Shown here one piece after another: positions 1 to 4,897 of a stretch of DNA of 7,616 nucleotides. How positions within the stretch are numbered: the stretch's first letter is position 1; every line of letters starts with the position of its first letter. Origin of the DNA: Anaerolineae bacterium. GTDB taxonomy: Bacteria > Chloroflexota > Anaerolineae > Aggregatilineales > Phototrophicaceae. The position numbers and the translations under genes are program-made. The notes under the pieces were generated by a model, which saw nothing but the letters and a program-made list of their open reading frames with translations, was not told the origin of the DNA and did not search any database. Location of the stretch: NCBI GenBank assembly GCA_014379235.1, contig JACMMD010000803.1, forward strand, positions 1 to 7,616, written 5' to 3'.

Positions 1-1
1 A

Positions 2-283
2 CGCTCACCGCGTACCGAGATGATCGCGCTGCCGCCAACCAGCGCACCGACATTCGGCATCGCGTGGAGTGCGGAGGATGAAAGCGGCATCGAGTCGTAC
101 ACGGTATGGGTGCGCGTCAACGGCGGCGAGTGGCAGCCTTGGTTGGAGACCGATCACACCGAAGCGCAGTACACAGGCACGAGTGGCAATAGTTATGAGT
201 TCGCGGTTTGGGCGGTTGATCTCGCGGGCAATTGGTCGCCCAACACGGTACTCGTGCCGCAGGCCGTGACGCGGGTCGAATAG
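2..283 (+). CDS. C-terminal fragment of a surface protein with a fibronectin/Ig-like beta-sandwich domain (partial)
   Basis: The reading frame is open from the window edge to a TAG at 281-283, so the gene starts outside and only about 93 residues are visible. The ATG at position 20 is probably internal. The visible part reads as one beta-sandwich repeat: a W-S-A-E-D-x-S-G-I-x-x-Y core, then V-N-G-G-E-W-x-x-W, and a closing Y-x-F-x-V-W-A-V-D-x-x-G-N-W. This pattern is common in fibronectin type III-like and Ig-like repeats near the C-terminus of large secreted or cell-surface proteins. The protein therefore probably acts outside the cell, for example as an adhesin or an extracellular enzyme. 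What the missing N-terminal part does cannot be judged here. The next gene starts only 10 nt after the stop, so the two may share a transcript. Confidence 0.75.
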   Translation, partial: RSPRTEMIALPPTSAPTFGIAWSAEDESGIESYTVWVRVNGGEWQPWLETDHTEAQYTGTSGNSYEFAVWAVDLAGNWSPNTVLVPQAVTRVE

Positions 284-293
284 CGGAGCGAAC

Positions 294-758
294 ATGACTA
301 AAGAATTTAACTGGAACGAATATCGCGCGGCAGAGCTACAGGGGCGATTTCTGGCTGCGATGATCGGTGGGATGCTGCTGTCCGGCCTAGGTTTTATGCT
401 GCCGTGGTTTACAGCCGACGAGGGAGACGAGATTTTCGGCGGCTGGCATTTGTTACGCTACGAGAGCGACTATACGCTGCTGATATATGTGGCGATTGTG
501 TTATATGGGCTGCTGTTTTTCATCGGGTTATCGCGGCGGTTTTACATTTTGCATGGCATTTTGGCCGCGATGATCGTATTCGTGACGACCAGCGTGATCT
601 TTATCGCTCTAGCCAACACAGCGGCTCATGCAGCGGTCAATAGAGAAGCGCCGCTGACTATCGGTTTCGGCTTGCTGCTGGTTTTTCTCGGACACGCAGT
701 GATGCTGGTAACAGCGATCATCAGCGCGGCATTGAATACGATACGGGAGCTGCTTTGA
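294..758 (+). CDS. Small four-helix membrane protein of unknown function
   Basis: The 154-residue product has no family I recognise. Four hydrophobic segments are visible at about residues 18-40, 60-80, 83-107 and 121-147. Between the first two lies an acidic stretch (A-D-E-G-D-E, residues 41-46), and an R-R pair at 81-82 sits in the short loop before helix 3. By the positive-inside rule the acidic loop would face outward and the R-R loop inward, which puts both termini in the cytoplasm. The start is supported by GGAG at 285-288, 5 nt before ATG. It lies 10 nt downstream of the surface-protein stop, so co-transcription and a role at the cell envelope are plausible, but no function can be assigned. 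The gene ends with TGA at 756-758, and that stop is part of the repeat-rich gap that follows. Confidence 0.8.
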   Translation: MTKEFNWNEYRAAELQGRFLAAMIGGMLLSGLGFMLPWFTADEGDEIFGGWHLLRYESDYTLLIYVAIVLYGLLFFIGLSRRFYILHGILAAMIVFVTTSVIFIALANTAAHAAVNREAPLTIGFGLLLVFLGHAVMLVTAIISAALNTIRELL

Positions 759-841
759 GTTCTGAGTGAAGAAGGTTCGAGGCACGAGGTTCGAGCGGAA
801 AGTAACGAGTTGAAAGTGCTAAAAGCTGACAGGCTGAAAGC
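757..841. repeat. Intergenic stretch built of degenerate short tandem repeats
   Basis: Almost the whole gap between the membrane protein and the HTH_42 gene consists of short imperfect repeats. GAGTTCTGAGTG lies at 757-768. GGTTCGAG occurs at 774-781 and again at 788-795, a period of 14. From 811 to 841 four related units follow one another: TGAAAGTGC, TAAAAGC, TGACAGGC and TGAAAGC. The first 12-mer recurs exactly, in inverse orientation, at 7206-7217. No terminator or good promoter is visible, and the region just before the ATG at 848 has only a weak Shine-Dalgarno. Confidence 0.6.
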
Positions 842-847
842 GAAATC

Positions 848-1948
848 ATGGCTGATCGTGTGTTGACGTTACGCGAATTGAATCGGGCGACACTGGCGCG
901 TCAAATGCTGCTCGAACGAGCGGACGTATCTATTCCGGCGGCGATAGAAAGACTCGTCGGGTTGCAGGCACAGCAAGCGATTGCGCCCTATATCGGCTTG
1001 TGGACGCGGCTGAACGACTTCAAACGCGATGATCTATCGCGCTTGATCGACGAACATACTGTCATCAAAGCAACGTTGATGCGGAGCACGCTGCATCTGT
1101 TTACTGCCAAAGATTATTTGCTGCTGCGGGCCACTCTTCAACCTGTTCTGACCAGTGCATTCGAAGCCATTGCCAAAGGACGCGGCGCGGAAATCGACTT
1201 TTATAAAGTGGTGGCGGCAGCGCGAGAATTCATCACCCAAGAGCCGCGCAGCTTTGCCGAGATCAGCGCCATGTTAACCGAACTTGCGCCGGATGCTGAC
1301 GTGGGTTCGATGCGCTATGCGGTGCGGACGCATATCCCGATGGTGCAAGTGCCGACCAAAACAGAGTGGAGCTATCCCGGCAACCCCAAATTCACGCTGG
1401 CTGAGGCGTGGCTCGGTCAATCGCTGCCGACTGAGGACAATTTCAAGACGCTGATCTTTCACTACTTAGCGGCGTTCGGGCCGGCATCTGTCACCGATAT
1501 GCAAACGTGGTCGGGTTTGTCCAAGCTGAAAGACGCGGTTGATGCGCTAAGGCCGGAACTGGTCGTTTACCGCGATGAAGGCCGCCGCGAAGTTTTCGAC
1601 TTGCCGGATATGCCGATCCCTGCGGAAGATATGCCCGCACCGGAACGCTTCTTGCCGGAGTACGATAACCTGCTGCTGTCGCACAGCAAGCGCACACGCG
1701 TCATTGCCGACGAGTATCGTTCGCAAGTGTATTTGCCGGGACTGCGAGTGCGTTCGACATTTCTGGTTGACGGGTTCGTGCGTGGGGGATGGAAGATCGA
1801 CAAGACCAAAAGCGCCGCCACGCTGACCATCGAGCCGTTCGCGCCTATCACCAAGCAGAACCGCGATGCGCTGGCCGCAGAGGGCGAAAAGCTGGTGCGC
1901 TTCGCGGCGGCAGATGCCAAAACATTCGAGGTAAAGTTCGCGGAGTAG
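848..1948 (+). CDS. Winged-helix HTH_42 family protein, AlkZ/YcaQ-like DNA glycosylase candidate
   Basis: The 366-residue product matches the HTH_42 (PF06224) family in length and pattern. Members of this family include Streptomyces AlkZ and E. coli YcaQ (AlkX), monofunctional glycosylases that remove bulky alkylated bases and unhook interstrand crosslinks. Near the N-terminus, V-G-L-Q-A-Q-Q (residues 37-43) places Q40 and Q42 in a Q-x-Q arrangement, as in the catalytic motif of AlkZ; YcaQ has Q-x-D. Further family landmarks are R-S-T-L-H-L at 79-84, E-R-F-L-P-E-Y-D-N-L-L-L-S-H at 266-279, F-L-V-D-G-F-V-R-G-G-W at 305-315, and I-E-P-F near 328-331. The likely role is cytoplasmic DNA repair, or protection against a self-made or environmental genotoxin. 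No biosynthetic cluster is visible in the window, so the substrate stays open. The ATG at 848 has only a weak upstream ribosome site, but the N-terminus fits the family length. Confidence 0.85.
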   Translation: MADRVLTLRELNRATLARQMLLERADVSIPAAIERLVGLQAQQAIAPYIGLWTRLNDFKRDDLSRLIDEHTVIKATLMRSTLHLFTAKDYLLLRATLQPVLTSAFEAIAKGRGAEIDFYKVVAAAREFITQEPRSFAEISAMLTELAPDADVGSMRYAVRTHIPMVQVPTKTEWSYPGNPKFTLAEAWLGQSLPTEDNFKTLIFHYLAAFGPASVTDMQTWSGLSKLKDAVDALRPELVVYRDEGRREVFDLPDMPIPAEDMPAPERFLPEYDNLLLSHSKRTRVIADEYRSQVYLPGLRVRSTFLVDGFVRGGWKIDKTKSAATLTIEPFAPITKQNRDALAAEGEKLVRFAAADAKTFEVKFAE

Positions 1949-1987
1949 CCCTAATTATGGGGGTCATGCTGTGCTCTAAGAGGCGTA

Positions 1988-2018
1988 GACTCAGAGTCAG
2001 ATGTGATTTTATTGCACA
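1988..2018. promoter_or_regulatory. Two adjacent dyad motifs upstream of the membrane-anchored protein gene
   Basis: In the 82-nt gap before the gene at 2031, a perfect palindrome GACTC-A-GAGTC occupies 1988-1998. An imperfect dyad, TGTGATTTTATTGCACA, lies at 2002-2018. The second dyad resembles a CRP-type site (TGTGA, spacer, TCACA) but its spacing is 17 rather than 16 and one arm differs. These could be operator half-sites, but no convincing -35/-10 pair is seen beside them. AGGGG at 2018-2022 is the probable ribosome-binding site for the ATG at 2031, spaced by 8 nt. Confidence 0.25.
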
Positions 2019-2030
2019 GGGGTTTCGCTC

Positions 2031-2477
2031 ATGACTATCGGACTCGAAGTGTTATGTGGGTTTACGATTTTTGCGCTGGTAGTGGTTGGGCTGCTGGTGC
2101 GTTACGGGGATCGTTTGAATTTCTTCGGCCCTGCGGGCAAACCCAAGCGCGAACTGCGGCTTGGCGACGATGGCGAAGTGGTCGCTGTTGGGGAGCGGCT
2201 GCGCGGCACCGAGTTCTCGCTGCGTGGAACGGGCACAATGGCTTCAGATACGGTTGAACTTATGGCAGGTGTGTATAAGTTCGAGTATACGTTTCCGGCG
2301 GGGGAGATGGTGAAAATCGACCTCATCAACGTGGACGACGCCGATACCGAAACTGTCGTACTGAAATCTGGCAGCGGCTCGGTGGCGATGAGCGTCGAAG
2401 TGGGCGGGCGCTATGTGTTTCAGGTCGATCCGGCCAATGAGTCAACCGCGTGGTCGTTCACCTGCCGCCCATTGTAG
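2031..2477 (+). CDS. Membrane-anchored protein with an extracytoplasmic beta-rich domain, unknown function
   Basis: The 148-residue product has one N-terminal hydrophobic helix at about residues 7-24. A basic and polar linker follows (residues 25-45), then a beta-rich domain from about 58 to 146. The domain has alternating hydrophobic and polar strands with G-rich turns. It includes V-E-L-M-A-G-V-Y-K-F and V-E-V-G-G-R-Y-V-F-Q-V, and closes with W-S-F-T-C. This layout is seen in small uncharacterised exported proteins whose jelly-roll-like domain ends with a tryptophan strand. No catalytic motif is evident, and there is no lipobox. The start is chosen because AGGGG at 2018-2022 lies 8 nt upstream and because it yields the full membrane anchor. 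It is the last + strand gene before a convergent - strand block. Confidence 0.75.
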   Translation: MTIGLEVLCGFTIFALVVVGLLVRYGDRLNFFGPAGKPKRELRLGDDGEVVAVGERLRGTEFSLRGTGTMASDTVELMAGVYKFEYTFPAGEMVKIDLINVDDADTETVVLKSGSGSVAMSVEVGGRYVFQVDPANESTAWSFTCRPL

Positions 2478-2549
2478 AAGAAAAAGCCTGACGCAGGGAT
2501 GCAAGGGTGGCAGAGAGGGAGGGGAATAATCAATGGATTTTTCTCTGCG

Positions 2550-2831
2550 TTAAGTCTTTGAATTGTCATCTTTGCGGAGGCGGATGGCCTGTTTCTTCGG
2601 ATGGATCGCTTCGCCTTTATAGCCGAGATTATGCATCCGCTTGGTTTCGAGGTTTTCCAGCGTGTCGGACACTTTGCCGTAGTCGCTGTCGGGGATGTGA
2701 TGATCGACACCGTTCTCATCACGGTAGACATAGCCCGTGCCGCCGCACCAATCGCAGTCGTCTGTCGTGCCTTCAAATTCGTCTGTGATCCAGCCGTAGC
2801 CGTCGCACGATGCACATTGAACGATTTCCAC
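2550..2831 (-). CDS. Small zinc-binding protein with two CxxCxGxG motifs (DnaJ-type zinc-finger-like)
   Basis: Read from GTG at 2831, this gives 93 residues. C6-A-S-C9-D-G-Y-G and C26-D-W-C29-G-G-T-G are two copies of the CxxCxGxG repeat known from the DnaJ cysteine-rich domain and anti-TRAP-like proteins. Four cysteines make one Zn site. Between them lies an acidic loop, and the second half is polar with a basic tail (K-K-Q-A-I-R-L-R-K). The GTG start is preferred because AAGGA at 2840-2844 lies 8 nt upstream. The frame stays open a further 52 codons to an ATG at 2987, but that extension runs through the 3' end of the PIN gene and has no ribosome site. An ATT start two codons upstream is possible. 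The gene follows the PIN toxin by 73 nt on the same strand, so it may belong to the toxin-antitoxin transcript. Its function is unknown; binding of protein or RNA is a guess from the motif. Confidence 0.75.
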   Translation of the reverse strand: MEIVQCASCDGYGWITDEFEGTTDDCDWCGGTGYVYRDENGVDHHIPDSDYGKVSDTLENLETKRMHNLGYKGEAIHPKKQAIRLRKDDNSKT

Positions 2832-2839
2832 AGTAATGT

Positions 2840-2844
2840 TCCTT
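2840..2844 (-). promoter_or_regulatory. Ribosome-binding site deciding the GTG start of the zinc protein
   Basis: On the - strand this reads AAGGA, 8 nt before the GTG at 2829-2831. It is the only good Shine-Dalgarno near the start of the cysteine-motif protein. It therefore supports the short 93-residue form over a 145-residue reading that would begin inside the PIN gene. Confidence 0.6.
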
Positions 2845-2904
2845 CGCCTATTGAGGGCTAGTTGTTGAATTAAAAGTGCATCTTCGCTTCTCAGCGCAAT
2901 TCGT

Positions 2905-3318
2905 CTACGGAAAGATACGCAAATAAGGACAGTGTTTAGGCCGAAAAACGCGAAAGTCTCGCTGATCGAGGGTATAAATATCCTCAATCCCCGGACGTTC
3001 TGATAGCGCCATCAGTGATGTATCCACGAAATCGAATTTGTTGTCGGCGTATTTTTCCATGATCTGCTGCATTCTCGGCATATCGACGCGAGTTAGGGTT
3101 TCGATGGAAAACAGGTCTGACTGTACCAGTACCAAGGCGTTAATGGCCGCTGTATAGTTCATACGAGTCGCACATATGTAGAAAAATTCTGGCAGTACAG
3201 GAGCAGGGATAATGCGCTCCTCTCTGATCTCACGCATCGCACGACGAACGACACTATGATTCATATCCGAAGCGAAAACGAGCGCTAACAAGAAACTTGT
3301 GTCAATCAATATGGCCAT
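2905..3318 (-). CDS. VapC-type PIN-domain ribonuclease toxin
   Basis: The 137-residue product has the length and layout of VapC toxins, Mg2+-dependent endoribonucleases that cut tRNA, rRNA or mRNA when freed from their antitoxin. The N-terminus M-A-I-L-I-D-T-S (D6) is the typical first PIN strand. E44 in L-P-E-F, D99 in F-D-F-V-D-T, and D118 in T-L-D-Q-R-D-F complete the usual acidic quartet, so the active site looks intact. The ATG at 3318 is chosen over one 7 codons upstream because the product then begins exactly at the conserved strand. The start overlaps the antitoxin gene by 17 nt, which suggests translational coupling; the Shine-Dalgarno itself is weak. The target RNA cannot be read from sequence. 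Confidence 0.88.
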   Translation of the reverse strand: MAILIDTSFLLALVFASDMNHSVVRRAMREIREERIIPAPVLPEFFYICATRMNYTAAINALVLVQSDLFSIETLTRVDMPRMQQIMEKYADNKFDFVDTSLMALSERPGIEDIYTLDQRDFRVFRPKHCPYLRIFP

Positions 3319-3820
3319 ATTTCTTTGCCATTGTTTCACGCACTGTTATCGAAGCATCAGTGACATCGCTATTGAACAACCCGATCAGCGCTTCCAACGG
3401 GTCAGGTGGAAGGTAAATTGTGCCTTTCTCGGATTTGAAGCGCGGCACACCATCGGGGTCGAACAGCCAGAACTGTTTATCGAGTTCCTCGTCTGTCAGC
3501 GCGAACCGTTCTTGATCGACTACCTTGCGCCAATACGCCCGTGCTTTTTCATACAGCTTCGGCGCGATAGCCCGTGCTGCTGCCCGATAAGCCTCTTTAT
3601 CCTCGATGTCATCTGGCACTTCGATGTCCTCATCGGTTAGACTCCACGCGGAACGCGGCGGATAGTCAGGTATTTCGGGTGTCGTTGGGGGTTGTTCTCG
3701 CTTGTAAAAGGCAAGTAGGCGCATGAGTATTTCATCAAGCGAACGATTTTCCTGCTCTGCGATTTCTTGTAACTCATCGGCAAGAGTTTCATCAATGCCA
3801 ATCATGCGTTGAGTTGTCAT
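3302..3820 (-). CDS. Long VapB-like antitoxin with putative ribbon-helix-helix N-terminus
   Basis: The 172-residue product lies directly before the PIN toxin and overlaps it by 17 nt, the standard antitoxin position. Residues 5-42 (R-M-I-G-I-D-E-T-L, then helices rich in L, E and A) have the strand-helix-helix pattern of ribbon-helix-helix DNA-binding antitoxins. A proline-rich linker at 44-56 follows, then an acidic and helical middle (60-120). The C-terminus has D-P-D-G-V-P-R-F-K-S-E-K-G-T-I near 121-135 and V-T-D-A-S-I-T-V-R-E-T-M-A near 153-165, and is the probable toxin-neutralising part. Common VapB proteins are roughly half this length, so the domain arrangement is unusual. The ATG at 3820 is fixed by GGAG at 3830-3833 and by a TATAAT at 3845-3850. 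A longer reading from 3880 would start upstream of that promoter. The protein probably binds its own promoter. Confidence 0.75.
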   Translation of the reverse strand: MTTQRMIGIDETLADELQEIAEQENRSLDEILMRLLAFYKREQPPTTPEIPDYPPRSAWSLTDEDIEVPDDIEDKEAYRAAARAIAPKLYEKARAYWRKVVDQERFALTDEELDKQFWLFDPDGVPRFKSEKGTIYLPPDPLEALIGLFNSDVTDASITVRETMAKKYGHID

Positions 3821-3844
3821 GTTCCAATACTCCATTTGAACCCT

Positions 3845-3850
3845 ATTATA
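3845..3850 (-). promoter_or_regulatory. -10 box of the toxin-antitoxin promoter
   Basis: The - strand reads a perfect TATAAT here. The expected start of transcription is near 3838, leaving a leader of about 18 nt that holds GGAG and the ATG at 3820. The -35 is poor: with 15-17 nt spacing the candidates are GTTCAA or AGGTTC at about 3866-3873. The box is flanked by an imperfect inverted repeat, TTTGAA at 3836-3841 (+ strand bases) against TTCGAAA near 3852-3858, which could be an autoregulatory operator. A weak -35 with a perfect -10 would fit a repressed promoter. Confidence 0.6.
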
Positions 3851-3865
3851 GTTCGAAACCCCGTC

Positions 3866-3894
3866 TTGAACCTGACCCACCGTTCTGCTAAAAT
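3866..3894 (+). promoter_or_regulatory. Sigma-70-type promoter of the rpsB-tsf operon
   Basis: TTGAAC at 3866-3871 and TAAAAT at 3889-3894 are separated by exactly 17 nt. A TGC immediately before the -10 gives an extended -10 (TGn). Transcription should start near 3901, giving a leader of about 136 nt before the rpsB ATG. The -35 sits on the likely -35 region of the divergent antitoxin promoter, so the two are mutually occluding candidates. Confidence 0.75.
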
Positions 3895-3900
3895 GCTGCC

Positions 3901-4036
3901 CCGAACAGCGTCTATGACCTGCTCAAATTTCACACGTCTGGACTTGCGCGTGTGTTGCTCTGGCGAAATCGTCCGGGTTGCCGCGCAGGGAAGAAGGGCG
4001 TGATCGTTCAAACACGTACAGGAGAATACACGTATC
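3901..4036 (+). promoter_or_regulatory. Structured 5' leader of rpsB, possible autoregulatory element
   Basis: A hairpin can form between CACACG at 3931-3936 and CGTGTG at 3949-3954, with a 12-nt loop. The direct repeat ACACGTA occurs at 4012-4018 and 4028-4034, on either side of the ribosome-binding site GGAG at 4021-4024. Each copy can also pair with CGTGT at 3949-3953, and CGTG at 3999-4002 can pair with CACG at 4013-4016. The leader therefore offers competing folds that would bury or expose the Shine-Dalgarno. In E. coli, S2 represses rpsB-tsf through its leader. Whether this leader does the same is inference, and no known leader family is claimed. The GGAG-to-ATG spacing of 12 nt is long. 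Confidence 0.4.
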
Positions 4037-4885
4037 ATGCCTTCAAATGTTACCATGAAGGCGCTCTTAGAGACGGGTGTACACTTCGGCCATCGGACAC
4101 CGAAATGGAACCCGAAGATGAAACCCTTCATCTTTACCGAGCGCAACGGCATCCACATCCTTGATTTGCAACAGACGATTGTTAACCTCAACCAGTATTA
4201 CGACAATATTCGCAATATGATCGCCGACGGCGGTACAGTGCTGTTTGTCGGCACAAAGCGTCAGGCACAGGAAAGCGTCGCCCGTGAGGCGGAACGTGCT
4301 GGTATGCCTTACGTCAATCATCGCTGGTTGGGCGGCACACTCACCAATTGGCGCACGATCCGCGAACGGATTGAGACGCTCAAGAAGCTGGAAAAGCGCC
4401 GCGAAAATGGCGAGTTTGACCTGCTGACCAAGAAAGAAGCGCTGATGTTGGAGCGCCGTATCGAAAAGCTGCAACTGCGTCTCGGCGGCATCCGTGATAT
4501 GAAGCGCCTGCCTGATATGCTGATCGTGATTGACACTCGCCGCGAAGCAACAGCGGTTAAAGAAGCCAATATTCTCGGTATTCCGGTGATGGCGCTGGTC
4601 GATACCAATGCCGATCCCGACGAGATCGACTTCCTGATCCCCGCGAACGACGACGCGGTGCGCGCCGTGAAACTGATTATCGGTGCGCTGGCTGATGCGG
4701 TCATTGAAGGCCAGCAGATGCGTAAGCCGGACGATCACGAAGATGGTGAAGGCGACGGCACGGTGGACTACAGCGCTTACGAGGACACGGAAGAAGAAGG
4801 CGACGAGCGCTATTTGGGCGCGGGCACGTTGGCCAAGCTGCGTGACGCGAACCTGTTCCCCGATGCGGATGGCGAGAGCGAATAA
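4037..4885 (+). CDS. rpsB: 30S ribosomal protein S2
   Basis: The 282-residue product is ribosomal protein S2 of the small subunit, which binds at the head-platform junction and is needed for S1 recruitment and initiation in bacteria that have it. Landmarks are M-K-A-L-L-E-T-G-V-H-F-G-H-R (7-20), the V-G-T-K-R-Q-A (71-77) strand and turn, N-H-R-W-L-G-G-T-L-T-N (94-104), a coiled-coil-like basic helix at 108-148, and P-D-M-L-I-V-I-D-T near 159-167. The second half closes with D-T-N-A-D-P-D-E-I-D and I-P-A-N-D-D-A (189-207). After the usual end near 225 there is an acidic tail with a closing Y-L-G-A-G-T-L-A-K-L-R motif at 259-269. The start at 4037 is preferred over M7 because bacterial S2 proteins usually carry a few residues before this motif. 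It is co-transcribed with tsf, 12 nt downstream. Confidence 0.97.
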   Translation: MPSNVTMKALLETGVHFGHRTPKWNPKMKPFIFTERNGIHILDLQQTIVNLNQYYDNIRNMIADGGTVLFVGTKRQAQESVAREAERAGMPYVNHRWLGGTLTNWRTIRERIETLKKLEKRRENGEFDLLTKKEALMLERRIEKLQLRLGGIRDMKRLPDMLIVIDTRREATAVKEANILGIPVMALVDTNADPDEIDFLIPANDDAVRAVKLIIGALADAVIEGQQMRKPDDHEDGEGDGTVDYSAYEDTEEEGDERYLGAGTLAKLRDANLFPDADGESE

Positions 4886-4897
4886 GGAAGTACCACA

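Noticed and set aside
1567..1920. 117-codon frame antisense to the HTH_42 gene
   Set aside because: It is rich in serine and arginine as expected from a complementary-frame shadow, and no family or start signal is seen.
2002..2018. CRP-like site
   Set aside because: Spacing is one base off and one arm deviates from the consensus; no CRP homologue is in the window, so it is only listed as a dyad.
2478..2549. Possible terminator between the convergent genes (ACGCAG with a distant CTGCGT, AGAAAAA with TTTTTCT)
   Set aside because: The arms are far apart and the two pairings are not nested, so they do not form a usual terminator hairpin.
2832..2987. N-terminal extension of the zinc protein to an ATG at 2987
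   Set aside because: The extension would overlap the end of the PIN gene, is unlike the rest of the protein, and the GTG at 2831 has a well-placed ribosome site.
3821..3880. Longer antitoxin reading from an ATG at 3880
   Set aside because: It begins upstream of the TATAAT box that should drive the gene and lacks a ribosome site; the ATG at 3820 has GGAG 9 nt upstream.
3914..4003. A 29-codon upstream frame inside the rpsB leader, a possible leader peptide
   Set aside because: It has no Shine-Dalgarno, its ATG lies only about 13 nt from the predicted transcription start, and its codons show no clear regulatory pattern.
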